From NCBI RefSeq assembly GCF_001704415.2, contig NC_030808.1, positions 132,943,089 to 133,007,088 on the forward strand: a DNA stretch of 64,000 nucleotides, in the 5' to 3' direction. The DNA comes from Capra hircus. Its lineage: Eukaryota; Chordata; Mammalia; Artiodactyla; Bovidae. Positions within the stretch are counted from its first letter, which is position 1, and each line of letters starts with the position of its first letter. The notes under the pieces are model-generated. The model worked only from the letters and a program-made list of their open reading frames with translations, ran no database searches and was not told where the DNA came from. Below are positions 31,436 through 42,299 of the stretch, piece by piece. The position numbers and the translations under genes were made by a program.

Positions 31436-32467
31436 CTGTAAGAGAGAAAAAAAGGGACCAGCGCCATCTTTCCACCGGAGGCGTCCCTCCCTGCTCTAGA
31501 TGGGGGTGTGGACAGATTTTACACCAAAGCTTTTCTTTCCTGGTCGGACTTAATCTGTCCCTTACGACGCAGGTGCCGTACTTGTCCCTCCCGGTTCTAC
31601 CACCGAGACAGGGTGGGGATGTACCAGGGGTAGACCTGATGGCTTCCCTACCTGACGTCCAGCTCTTCACCTTTAACCTTGCTTGCCTCTGATGCCACCC
31701 GGGGTGCAATCAGAGTAACCTTCCTGAATGCCTCCCAAGCTAAGACCGCTGGGGGAAACATTCGTCACCTGAGTGCCTGTGCACGACCCTGAGTATATTC
31801 CTGACCACAATAAGACCGATACGAACATGAAACTGAGATGTTCCCTCCAAGCATCACCACCCCAGTATAAGAACCTCCTCTGGTCCACTAAGAGCCAGCG
31901 CTACCAAAGGAAAAAAACCCATTGGGTCCCAATCTGAGTAACCTTTAACCTCAGAAATGTTCTTGGAGCTAGAGCTCCATCTAGCTTCCGAACTTTCGAT
32001 TCCTAGCAAGGCTAGGCACTTTTCTGACTACCAATCCAAGTTTGGGACCTAAGCCAACATGCACAGTAACAGTATAGATCGCAAGTCCTTTGAAAGTCTA
32101 TGATCCGATAGATTAGGTTAGTACTTCTAATTCCCAAGGAGTTATGAAATGGTCAAAGAGACTGAAAAGTTTGACCAAGAAAGGGGAGTTTGGTCCACAT
32201 GAACTTTGCCCATTTCTGGTCGGTTCCCGAAGGAGACATTGCGTGCCTCTTGGCATTGGCAGGTCGGTATAAATCCCTGACCGGTTTCTGCCACAAGCCA
32301 TATGAAATCACCATGGAACCTCAGAGCAGGGCTCCTCACTTGCTTCGCACAGGGAATTTCATTCATTCACACAAGCACACCATAGAATTAGTAAAGTACA
32401 GCAGAAAACGTGTTCACTAGGAGAACAAAGAACTAGAGCTCCAAGCATCCTTTCTTTGTCCTGAAGG
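31436..32467 (-). other. ERV 5' leader between primer site and gag
   Basis: About 1 kb of untranslated leader. Frames of 71-94 codons on the minus strand do not resemble retroviral proteins. Immediately before the gag ATG is a pyrimidine tract ending in AG (31436-31455), which has the form of a splice acceptor. Whether it was used is unknown. Confidence 0.65.
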
Positions 32468-32485
32468 ATCCCAGACGAGCCCCCA
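32468..32485 (-). other. ERV primer binding site, proline tRNA type
   Basis: The minus strand reads TGGGGGCTCGTCTGGGAT, matching the 18-nt proline-tRNA primer site of gammaretroviruses at 17 of 18 positions. It lies 3 nt inside the LTR end, the expected spacing. This sets the orientation and the class of the provirus. Confidence 0.92.
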
Positions 32486-32488
32486 AGA

Positions 32489-33535
32489 TGAAAGGTTGTT
32501 GCTGAATGAAAAGACACCGGGATTCTTGGCCTCCGGAGGAGAAGAATTCAATCCGGGGCCAGAGACGAGGCTTGATTGCTCAGAGCTTTCGTGTAATAAA
32601 GTTTTATTAAAGTATAAAAGAGATAGAGAAAGCTTCTGACATAGGCATCAGAAGGGGGCAGAAAGAGTAACCCCCTGCTAGTCTTCAGCTGGATGTTATA
32701 TAGTCACTGCTGCAGCTAAGTCACTTCAGTCATGTCCAACTCTGTGTGACCCCATAGACGGCAGCCCACTAGGCTCCCCTGTCCCTGGGATTCTCCAGGC
32801 AAGAACACTGGAGTGGGTTGCCATTTCCATCTCCAATGCATGAAAGTGAAAAGTGAAAGTGAAGTTGCTCAGTTGGGTCTGACCCTCAGTAACCCCATGG
32901 ACTGCAGCCTTCTAGGCTCCTCCATCCATGGGATTTTCCAGGCAAGAGTACTGGAGTGGGGTGCCATTGCCTTCTCCGATATAGTCACTAGCAGTCTGTT
33001 AATGAAAGAAAGGAATGCCTTAAAACTCAGAATGGCACCAGGCCCCTCACCCGTAAGATGCATTTTGGGATAATCTTGGCACGGAAAGGTTCATCCTGGG
33101 CCATGAAATGATTAACTTGAGTCTTGTAGAAGGACAGATTACCATACAAATAGTTTTGTTTACATAGATTAGGGGAACAATATCTGAGTATAATATACTG
33201 GTTTGTCAAGTAGGTTCTGAGCCATTAGGCGGAATGGACTTGAAGACAGAATTTGGAGTAAATGCATAGTACATTAACATAGTTTAAGACAAACATTTCC
33301 ATAAGAAAAATGCATTGGTTATCTCAAGGTCTGAGAATAGTTGACTTCAGGTGAAACCAGGTGTCATTATGGCAACACAGTATTTTAAGAGAAACCTCCT
33401 TTTAGATTTGTATAGAGAAGAAAAAAAATCACTAGTTTGTTTCCTCCTGCCGCTTAAGAGAGATAAAAATGTCTGACACTTGCAGGCTATTTCCTCCATT
33501 TGGAGACCCCTGGCCTTCTCCCTGTTACCCTCTCA
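32489..33535 (-). repeat. 5' LTR of the ERV, interrupted by Bov-A2
   Basis: On the minus strand it begins TGAGAGGGTAACAGGG (33535) and ends CAACCTTTCA (32489). Without the Bov-A2 (270 bp) and one copy of its 11-bp duplication, it is about 766 bp. A CTATATAA box is at 32703-32696 and a polyadenylation signal AATAAA at 32608-32603, the U3-to-R order expected. U5 follows to the primer site. Confidence 0.9.
32709..32978 (-). repeat. Bov-A2 dimeric SINE inside the LTR
   Basis: Antisense Bov-A2 with both monomers and the linker (tgcatgaaagtgaaaagtgaaagtgaag). The exact 11-bp duplication atatagtcact is at 32698-32708 and 32979-32989. It inserted a few bases upstream of the LTR TATA-like box, separating most of U3 from it. 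Confidence 0.95.
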
Positions 33536-33539
33536 ATCA

Positions 33540-34190
33540 CAGCATCTGGTCCTATCTCTTCATGGCAAATAGATGGGGAAACAATGGAAACAGTGAGATA
33601 CTTTTTTCTTGGGGTCCAAAATCCCTGAGATTTCATGTCTGCCGCCATGAAATTAAAAGGCGCTTGCTCCTTGGAAGAAAACCTATGACAAACCTAGACA
33701 GCATGTTAAAAAGCAGAGACATTACTTTGCCTACAAAGTTCCATCTGGTCAAAAGTATGATTTTCCAGTAGTCATGTATAGATGTGAGAGTTGGACCATT
33801 AAGAAAGCTGAACGCCTAAAAATTGATGCTTTAGAACTGTTGTGTTGGAGAAGATTCTTGAGAGCTCCTTGGACAGCAAGTGGGTCAAATCACTCAGTCC
33901 TGAAGGAAATCAGTCCTGAATGTTCATTGGAAGGACTGATGCTAAAGCTCCAATACTTTGGCCACCTGATGGGAAGAGCTGACTCCTTAGAAAAGACCCT
34001 GATGCTGGGCAAGATTGAAGGCAGAAGGAGGAGGGGACGACAGAGGGTGAATGGTTGGATGGCATCACCAACTCACTGGACATGAGTTTGAGCAAGCTCC
34101 AGGAGTTGGTGATGGACAGGGAAGCCTGGCATGCTGCAGTCCATGGGGTCACAAAGAGTCAGACATGACTGAGTGACTGAACTGAACTGA
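33540..34190 (+). mobile_element. BovB LINE, right part of the copy split by the ERV
   Basis: Continues the copy at 30619-31032: 'agcatctggtcctatctcttcatgg', the C-terminal ORF part (33774-34085 is open and contains YRCESWTIKKAE and YFGHLMGRADSLEKTLMLG), and the 3' terminus 'gactgagtgactgaactgaactga' at 34168-34190. Frames are broken. Confidence 0.92.
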
Positions 34191-34235
34191 ACTTTCCATT
34201 TCTAGCATTTTTGAACTCTTGGAAAGCAACAGAGC

Positions 34236-34480
34236 ATAGATGTGAGTATGGGTTGTGGAGCCAGACTGCTTGGGCTGGAATCTTGATTCAGTCACTTCCA
34301 TTTTGTGTGATCTTGGGCAAGTTTCTCAACCTGTCTACAATCTAGTTTCCTCATTTGCAAATTGGGAATAATAAAAGTACTTAACCCAGTGGGATATTAT
34401 GAAGGTATAATGGGATAATGCATATAAAGGGCATATAACAGAGTCTGGCCCACGGCCAAAACTTAATAAATATTGACTCT
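34236..34480 (+). repeat. MIR SINE, well preserved
   Basis: Shows 'tgtggagccagactgcttgggctggaatc', 'gtgtgatcttgggcaagtttctcaacc', 'tttcctcatttgcaaattgggaataataaaagtac', and 'agagtctggcccacggcc..taataaatattgac', in MIR order. One of the clearest ancient SINEs in the window. Confidence 0.9.
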
Positions 34481-34973
34481 CTTTTCTAGTATTGCCTTCT
34501 AGTTGCAGACATGGAGGAAAATGTCTGCAGATCTGTTCAGTAAGCAATGAGCATGGTGCCATTTTCAATTGCCTGGGATCCTCTAAGAATTCCTAACTAC
34601 CTGAAAGTCACACACAAGAACATACCTTACCGTATCCCACCCTTGGCCGAAGTTTCTGGGAAAGTGAGTAGACTCCTCAGGAGCCACTGGAAGTCAACCC
34701 TTTTGAGTACTTCACCCTTTACCCACACTTCAGCTAGGTTCCAGAGGTTACATGACATTCTCTTCCCTTAAGTTGCCTTTGATATTTACTTTAAGGTGAC
34801 TCCAGACACAAGACTAGAGTTGGACATCAAGAAAACTACTGCAGATACTCCCAAAAGTTAGTCCTAGAAAACTCAGCAATTGGAATTCAGTATTTCCTTA
34901 GACACACTAATTACAAAGGATCTAGGTCAGAGCCAGTAAATGATTTGTTTGGTTAGCATGTTATCCATTTGGT

Positions 34974-35059
34974 GGTATCTGTCTCCCTCCCTCCCTCCGT
35001 ATCCATCTCCCTATCTGGTATCTCTCTCCCTCCCTCCGTCCGTATCCATCTCCCTATCT
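34974..35059. repeat. Tandem pair of 43-bp pyrimidine-rich units
   Basis: Unit 1 is 34974-35016 and unit 2 is 35017-35059. Both start ggtatct and end tccatctccctatct, and they differ at two positions. This is a young local duplication or a two-copy minisatellite. Confidence 0.92.
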
Positions 35060-35097
35060 GATTTTCAATACTTTCAGTCAGGGCGTGTACTCTCCAA

Positions 35098-35305
35098 GGG
35101 CTTCCCTGGAGGCTCAGAGGGAAAAATATCTGCCTGCAATGTGCAAGATCTGGGTTCGATCCCCAAGTTGGGAAGATCCCCTGGAGAAGGAAATGGCAAC
35201 CCACTCCAGTACTCTTGCCTGGAAAATGCCATGGATGGAGGAGCTTGGTAGGCTACAGTCAATGGGATTGCAAAGAATCATACACGATTGAGCAAATTCA
35301 CTTTG
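35098..35305 (+). repeat. Bov-tA SINE with 10-bp target-site duplication
   Basis: tRNA-like head (gggcttccctggaggctcag..gggttcgatccccaagttgg) plus a Bov-A monomer (ctccagtactcttgcctgg..attgcaaagaatcatacacg). The duplication is tactctccaa at 35088-35097 and tactttccaa at 35306-35315. Confidence 0.93.
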
Positions 35306-35479
35306 TACTTTCCAATCTGTTGACATACTTTTGTTACTAGCTTGAGCAGACAGATGCCCTTATACTAGATTCAACTTGCCAACAGCTAATACTGATATTT
35401 ATTTGTTATTGATAATTTGTTTTTGTATGGTGGGCCATATGCTCCTCTTTCCTAAATCTAGGTCCCCATTGAATACCTA

Positions 35480-35970
35480 ATACTGTTTGAGTTTCTCTCC
35501 AGTGCTTACCAGGTCCTTCATGACCTGGCCCCTGACCACACATCCATTTTCTTCTCTTGCTCCTGCCCTCTCTTCCATCTATTCTAGCATCAAAACTTTA
35601 AGCTTCAGTCATAGGCGCTAAGATGGTTCTTGGCACTTTTCATGCATATATTCACCTTCTTGCGTTTACTAATCTGTCTCTTATCACATAACCTGCCTGA
35701 TATCTCTTAATATATTTGGACTTAATTCAGTCCTTACATAGTTTTGGAATCTTTCTTGAATCCCCTTGTGCAGTTTCAGATTCTCCCTTCAGTTTTCGCA
35801 TAATACTCTAACCAAATGTCTATTTTAGTCCTTATACACTGTGTCATAGTTTATGTACTGTGTTTTTGTCCTTATACCTCCTTGGAAATAGAAATCATGT
35901 CTTACCCACTTTTCAATGCCCATTGTAACTACATACGAGGCTGTCAACAAGTGTTTGTTGAATGACTTTC
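35480..35970 (+). repeat. L2 LINE 3' region, diverged
   Basis: Contains 'aggtccttcatgacctggcccctg' (35510), 'cttctcttgctcctgccctctc' (35551), and a 3' end 'aactacatacgaggctgtcaacaagtgtttgttgaatgac' (35926-35965). Matches the last part of L2 in order. Confidence 0.6.
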
Positions 35971-36282
35971 TGGATGACTATGACTGAAGATATAAAAACA
36001 AGCAATAAAGAACATGAAAAATTTATGAGACACTATTAGAAAACAGATAAAACCAAAAGGCAGAATTAAATATACTTTCTAGAAATAGCAGTTTAGTTAT
36101 TAAAATAAAAACCTAATCTATGAAATAAATAGCAAATCAGACAGAATTGAAAAGAAATTGATAAACTGAATTGCAGGAGCGAGAAGCTAAGACATAGAAA
36201 ACATGAAAGAGAGCTTAAGACATACATGCACACACATATACACATGCATACCACATACAATGAGAAAGGCTAAAGTAAAATG
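35971..36282. other. A-rich unique sequence
   Basis: A-rich, with a short (CA)-like tract at 36228-36245. No repeat or gene was recognised. Confidence 0.45.
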
Positions 36283-38975
36283 AAGGCAAATTGGAAGTGG
36301 TCAAACAAGAGATGACAAGAGTGAACACTGACATTCTAGGACTAAACCTCAGTGAACTAAGATGGACTGGAATGGGTGAATCTAACTCAGATGACCGTTA
36401 TATCTACGACTGTGGGCAGCAATCCCTTGGAAGAAATGGAGTAGCCATCATAGTCAACAAGAGAGTCTGAAATGCAGTACTTGCATGCAGTCTCAAAAAC
36501 GACAGAATGATCTCTGTTTCCAAGGCAAACCATTCAATATCATGGTAATCCAAATCTATGCCCCGACCAGTAATGCTGAAGAATCTGAGGTTGGGCAGTT
36601 CTATAAAGACCTACAAGACCTTCTAGAACTAACACCCCAAAAAGATGTCCTTTTCATTATAGGGGACTGGAATGCAAAAGTAGGAGTCAAGAAACACCTG
36701 GAGTAACAGGCAAATTTGGCCTTGGAATGCGGAATGAAGCAGGGCAAAGGCTAATAGAGTTCTGCCAAGAGAACACACTGGTCATAGCAAACACCCTCTT
36801 CCAACAACACAAGAGAAGACTCTACACATGGATGTAACCAGATGGTTGACACCAAAATCAGATTGATTCTATTCTTTGCAGCCAAAGATGGAGAAGCTCT
36901 ATACAGTCAGCAAAAACAAGACCAGGAACTAACTGTGGCTCAGATCATGAACTCCTTATTGCCAAATTCAGACTGAAATTGAAGAAAGTGGAGAAAACCA
37001 CTAGACCATTCAGGTATGACCTAAATCAAATTCGTTATGCTTATACAGTGGAAGAGAGAAATAGATTTAAGGGACTGGATCTGATAGACAGAATGCCAGT
37101 GAACTATGGATGGAGGTTTGTGACATTGTATAGGAGACAGGAATCAAGACCATCTCCAAGAAAAAGAAATTCAAGAAAGCAAAATGGCTGTCTGAGGAGG
37201 CCTTACATATAGCTGTGAAAAGAAGAGAAGCTAAAGGTAAAGGAGAAAAGGAAAGATTTACCCATTTGAATGTAGAATTCCAAAGAATAGCAAGGAGAGA
37301 AAAGAAAGCCTTCCTCAGTAATCAATGCAAAGAAATAGAGGAAAATAAGAGAATGGGAAAGACTAGAGATCTCTTCAGGAAAAAATAGAGCTATCAAGAG
37401 AACATTTCATGCAAAGATGGGCTCAATAAAGAACAGAAATGGTATGGACCTAACGGAAGAAGAAGATATTAAGAAGAGGTGGCAGGAATACACAGAAGAA
37501 CTGTACAAAAAAGAGCTTCACAACCCAGATAATCAAGATGGTGTGATCACTCACCTAGAGCCAGACATCCTGGAATGTGAAGTCAACTGGGACTTAGGAA
37601 GCATCACTATGAACAAAGTTAGTGGAGGTGATGGAATTCCAGGTGAGCTGTTTCAAATCCTGAAAGATGATGCTGTGAAAGTGCTGCACTCAACATGCCA
37701 GCAAATGTGGAAAACTGAGCAGTGGCCACAGGACTGGAAAAGGTCAGTTTTCATTCCAAGCCCAAAGAAACGCAATGCCAAAGAATGCTCAAACTACCAC
37801 ACCATTGCACTCATCTCACATGCTAGTAAAGTAACGCTCAAAATTCTCCAAGCCAGGCTTCAGCAATATGTGAACCATGAAATTCCTGATGTTCAAGCTG
37901 GTTTTAGAAAAGGCAGAGGGACCAGAGATCAAATTGTCAACATCCGCTGGATCATCAAAAAAGAAAGGGAGTTCAAGAAAAACATCTATTTCTGCTTTAT
38001 TGGCTATGCCAAAGCCTTTGACTGTGTGGATCACAATAAACTGTGGAAAATTCTGAAAGAGATGGGCATATCAGACCACCTGACCTGCCTCTTGAGAAAT
38101 CTGTATGCAGGCCAGGAAGCAACAGTTAGAACTGGACATGGAACAACAGACTGGTTCCAAATAGGAAAAGGAGTACATCAAGGCTGTATATTGTCACCCT
38201 GCTTATTTAACTTTATGCAGGGTACATCATGAGAAACGCTGGGCTGGAAGAAACACAAGCTGGAATCAAGATTGCCTGGAGAAATATCAATAACCTCAGA
38301 TATGCAGATGACACCACCCTTATGGCAGAAAGTGAAGAAGAATTAAAGAGCCTCTTGATGAAAGTGAAAGAGGAGAGTGAAAAAAAAGTTGGCTTAAAGC
38401 TCAACATTCAGAAAACGAAGATCATGGCATCTGGTCCCATCACTCCATGGGAAATAGATGGGGAAACAGTGTCAGACTTTATTTTTTTGGGCTCCAAAAT
38501 CACTGCAGATGGTGATTGCAGCCATGAAATTAAAAGACGCTTACCCATTGGAAGGAAAATTATGACCAACCTAGACAGCATTGTAAAAAGCAGAGACATT
38601 ACTTTGCCAACAAAGGTCCATCTAGTTAAGGCTATGGTTTTTCCAGTGGTCATGTATGGATGTGAGAGCTGGATTGTGAAGAAAGCTGAGGGCCGAAGAA
38701 TTGATGCTTTTGAACTGTGGTGTTGGAGAAGACTCTTGAGAATCCCTTGGACTGCAAGGAGATCCAACCAGTCCATCCTAAAGGAGATCAGTCCTGAGTG
38801 TTCATTGGAAGGACTGATGCTGAAGCTGAAACTCCAATACTTTGGCCATCTGATGCAAAGAGCTGACTCATTGGAAAAGACCCTGATGCTGGGGAAGATT
38901 GAGGGCAGGAGAAGAAGGAGACGACAGAGGATGAGATGGTTGACGGCATCACTGACTCGATGGACATGGGTTTGA
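36283..38975 (+). pseudogene. BovB endonuclease/RT ORF, broken
   Basis: The endonuclease part is interrupted by a TGA at 36468-36470 and by a frame change just after GDWNAKVG (about 36690). The frame at 37417-38232 (271 codons) covers the RT start and fingers/palm to the RQGC-type block, which here reads HQGCILSP. A one-base loss near 38211-38214 ends it. The next frame, 38229-38975 (248 codons), carries the catalytic box RYADD and the C-terminal part. The motif-A aspartate is replaced by glycine (FIGYAKAFD, codon 38002-38004). The product would be inactive even without the frame breaks. Confidence 0.9.
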
Positions 38976-39080
38976 GTGAACTCCGGGAGTTGGTGATAGA
39001 TAGGGAGGCCTGGTGTGCTGCAATTCATGGGATCGCAAAGAGTCGGACATGACTGAGCAACTGAACTGAACTGAGCTGAA
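36283..39080 (+). mobile_element. BovB LINE, 2.8 kb, 5' truncated
   Basis: Starts inside the endonuclease ORF ('aaggcaaattggaagtggtcaaac') and runs to the 3' terminus (gactgagcaactgaactgaactgag). Contains decayed endonuclease, RT and C-terminal blocks. No clear target-site duplication was found at either edge. It has the longest uninterrupted BovB frames in the window. Confidence 0.93.
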
Positions 39081-40043
39081 GAGAGTATCACTGACAATTT
39101 TCTAGTGTCGATAAAAGATAGACTTTCTCTTCAGGAACCACAAATTTTTTGTTTATCTTATAGAAAGAAAAAGGAAAATGCACACTCAGACATATGAAAA
39201 TGCCAAGACATTATAGAGGAAAATGTCATAAAGGCAGAAAATAGACTTCACCTATAAAAAAATGATAATGAGAATGACAGCAGACTTCTTAACCATTATA
39301 ATGGAAAGTAAAACTCAATGATAGACAGTTTACGTGGAACAAGGTTAGGTAACGAAGTGCAGATCTGAGATCCTGGGCTATATTTAGAAACAGAAAGTGC
39401 TATGGGTATGGCTCATCCATAACTTAGAGGAAATCCTCAAATGAGCTCACATTTGGAGGAAAGGAGCAGATTATGATATCAACATCCAAGGACTCCCTCT
39501 CTCTCACCTCAGAGGCAGCTTAAGATCCGAAATAGAAATTGCATTGATCTAACATGCTGCTTATATGGAGGAGTGAGCCACCAGCAGGATTATAATTTTG
39601 CCTCTCACTCTTGGTGTTTCAGGGCCCCGGTATGGGTGATCTGGAACCCAATGTTGGCTGTAAGTAGATAGCCTCACATTCACTTCCTTTAAGGCAAACA
39701 GGACAATCTTATGATTGCTTATCTCTAGGCATCCTGTCCTCTTCATAGTCCAGAGTTGGGCCCCTCTGCTGGAGATCACTTTATGTTCATTTAGTGTGCC
39801 TCTAAATCTTCATTTTCCTCATAAGCCATGATGTGCAAGAGGTTATGAAATACTACTAGAGCTAATACTCTTAAGAGAGGGAGGATTAGGTGTGAATATG
39901 GATATATCTCTGCCTGGGAAATTTCCCATTACCTAGTCCAGCAATTTATTAGAAAGGTCTGATAAGTCCAGACAAGTTCACTCAGCAGCAGTTCATAGAT
40001 CCAAGAGAGCAATGGCTCTCAACTCTGTTAGATCAGTGATTCC
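39081..40043. other. No recognisable feature
   Basis: Unique-looking sequence with no family resemblance. Open frames are short. Confidence 0.4.
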
Positions 40044-40198
40044 TAAAATTGAACGTGATAAGACTCTCCCTGGCAGGCACATTAAAACAGTTTCCCGGGC
40101 CCTTTCCCCAGAGATTGTAATTCAATAGATTGGAGTGGGGCTCATGAATTTGCATTTTTGATCAGCTCCCAGCTGATACAATGCTGCTGGTCTAAGGC
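40044..40198. mobile_element. hAT-Charlie DNA transposon relic (MER20/MER5-like)
   Basis: Contains 'ggcaggcacattaaaacagtttcccgggccctttccccagagattgtaattcaatagattggagtggggctcatgaatttgcattttt' in pieces, ending 'tgatacaatgctgctgg'. This is the order of the small Charlie element often found in mammals. Terminal repeats are degraded. Confidence 0.6.
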
Positions 40199-40889
40199 AT
40201 TGAAATTACCATAGAAAAAGATGGGGAAAAATTTGGGGAGGGGAAGTGGAGGGCAGAAAACACTGAAATGCCAGAGTCCCTACAGCATGTATTTGTGTAT
40301 GACATAGCTTTTTGGGGGGGATGGGATGGGTGAACCTATGAAAATTCCCAGCCTTTACTCTTTCTCCCCTGCCACCTAGAGATTGTTCTGGCTTTGCATT
40401 CTGTTTCCCGCCCTCCTCTGCACAGTGAGGGGACTAATTCCTGAGTTTTGAGGGGCAGAAATTGGAGACCAGGAGATAGAGAGCCAGAGAGATGAAAAGA
40501 AAGGGAAAGAGTGGAAAGACAGGAAGCTCAGGGCCTTGTGATGGATGACTTTTCCAGGCAGTTTAGGGGAGGGAGGTGGAAACAGCTGTGGGGCATGAAG
40601 GAAGTGGATGAAAGAAGAAAGGGAATTTCTTTGAGTGCCATGACCTCAGGGTGCCAGAGTGTGGTCTGGGGCAGGCTACAGGTATTTGAGAAATGCAGGA
40701 GATAGCTCAAGTTATTCTGAAGTTACTTTTTGATTGTTCGATGGTGTGTCTTAGGATGCGCCACTGCTCTGAGACTGTTTTTGGCTTCGTTAGAGTTACA
40801 ATAGCATGACAGTTCTGATGCATCATGTTTGGGACACTGCGGGGCCCGGGTGGGACCACCGAGTCCCTCATCCTTTTAAACATCCTCCA
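40199..40889. other. Unassigned; GA-rich tract
   Basis: A G run is at 40313-40320 and a purine-rich tract at 40466-40530. Otherwise nothing was recognised. Confidence 0.4.
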
Positions 40890-41480
40890 TGTTTCTCACT
40901 GGGCCAGCTTTGCAATGGTTTCCTCCTATTACCCTGCCTTGAGGCTCTCTTCCTCCTGCCCTCCACACACAGCCATCAGGCTAGTCCACGTAGACCAGAA
41001 TTCTGTTAACAATCACTAGCATTCAGTGGCTTCTGCCACAGAACCCTTGGCTCCCTGGAATGATAGATTCCCTAGCGTTATAACAGGCTCTTATGTTCCC
41101 TCTAAGACTCTTCTAGTAGAGATTGTTACAGATTCTACTGACTACTGGTTTTAACCAAAATACTTTTCAAGGCATTCCAGGCTTCATAGCATGCCTCTAG
41201 TGCTCTGTCCAGATGCATGTATCTCATTCTCCAATACCTCTGTTCTTTGAAGATTTACTCAAGTTTCCCACCTCCATGCCTTTGGACATGCTGTCCTTGC
41301 CACCTGGAATGCTCTCCTTATTACTTCTGCCTAATGAGATGAACCTTTGCTTCAAGGCCTTGCTCAAATGCCTCCTCTTTAGGAGCCTCCTACGGTCATC
41401 TCTACTCATCCTTCCCGCGATGGAACTTTATTTGTACTTCCCTGGACTGTAAACTCTATTGATACTGTAGTTGTCTGTGT
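40890..41480 (+). repeat. L2 LINE 3' region
   Basis: Reads in L2 order: 'ctcctattaccctgccttgaggctctc', then 'cctttggacatgctgtccttgccacctggaatgctctcc' (41278), 'gccttgctcaaatgcctcctctttaggagcc' (41358) and 'ggactgtaaactctattgatactgtag' (41443). Diverged and non-coding. Confidence 0.65.
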
Positions 41481-41504
41481 TTTAGTCTTATCTGTCTTTT
41501 AAGA

Positions 41505-41660
41505 CCTGTGCTGTCGTGTGGTAGCCAGTAGCCATGTGTGTCTATTTAAATTAATTAAAATGAAATAAAATTCTAAATTTAGCTCCTCACATTTAAAGTG
41601 CCCAATAGCCCATGTAGCTAGTAACCACTGTACTGGGCAGTATGGATAGGAGACATTTTG
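41505..41660. mobile_element. hAT-Charlie DNA transposon relic
   Basis: Left end 'tgtggtagccagtagccatgtgtgtctatttaaattaat' and right end 'gcccaatagcccatgtagctagtaaccactgtactgggcag' form the inverted-repeat ends of the same small Charlie family as 731-944. AT-rich core. Confidence 0.75.
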
Positions 41661-41876
41661 AAAGTTGTAGTGGACAATGATGAGACCATATATCATTTAC
41701 TTCTCTTATTTTTATTGACTGAAAGTCAGTTTGAATCAACTAGAATCTTACTGGTTGTTTTATATTGATTTCTTAACCAGAATGAGAGCTTTATATTTCT
41801 ATATTTATACCTGTTCCTTCCTCTCTCTTTTTATACCTGTTCCTTGCTCTTTTTTATAATTCACATTAAAAAATAT

Positions 41877-42206
41877 TTTATTTTTATTTATTCATTAATA
41901 TTTATGTAGGCTGTGCTGGATCTTTGTTGCTGCACAGATTTTTCTCTATTTGCTGGGAGCAGGGTCTACTCTCTAGTTGTGGTGTGAGGGCTTCTCATTG
42001 TGGTGGCTTCTCCTTTTGTGGAGCACAGGATCTAGTGCATTCAGGCTTCAGGAGTTGTGGCACGTGGGCTCCACATGGGCTCCGTAGTTGTGGTTTCCAG
42101 GCTCTAGAGCACAGGCTTAATAGTTGTGGTGCACGGGCTTAGTTGCTCTGTGGCATGTGTGACCTTCCTGGACCAGGGATCGAACCTGGCAGGTGGAGGG
42201 AAGCCC
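41877..42206 (-). repeat. CHR-type SINE, antisense
   Basis: Plus strand: T-rich tail, 'ttgttgctgcacag', repeated 'tagttgtggtgcacgggctt' blocks, and the antisense tRNA-like head 'gaccagggatcgaacctggc..agggaagcccc'. Long CHR-2A-like form. Confidence 0.85.
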
Positions 42207-42299
42207 CTATATTTCGTATTTTATACTGATTTCTTGCTCTTTTTCTTTTTACAACTTTCTCATAGTTTTATTTGACCTCTACAACTTCTTCAAGCTTAT

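Larger units (their letters stand above)
31037..33535 (-). mobile_element. Class I (gammaretrovirus-like) endogenous retrovirus, largely deleted
   Basis: Antisense provirus inserted in a BovB. Minus-strand order: 5' LTR (33535 to 32489), proline-tRNA-type primer site, about 1 kb of leader, a gag matrix start, a gag capsid end, and a 39-bp stub of the 3' LTR. pol, env and most of the 3' LTR are gone. The outer ends are TG and CA, and the 4-bp duplication ATCA stands at 31033-31036 and 33536-33539. The two LTR stretches that can be compared differ at 4 of 39 positions, so the insertion is not recent. Confidence 0.92.

Noticed and set aside
31037..33535. ERV as a potentially active provirus
   Set aside because: pol, env and most of the 3' LTR are absent, gag is internally deleted and frameshifted, and the 5' LTR is disrupted by a SINE.
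37417..38975. RYADD reverse transcriptase as a host gene, retron or other RT system
   Set aside because: The motifs, order and 3' end match BovB repeats seen ten other times in the window. The frame is broken and motif A has lost its aspartate.
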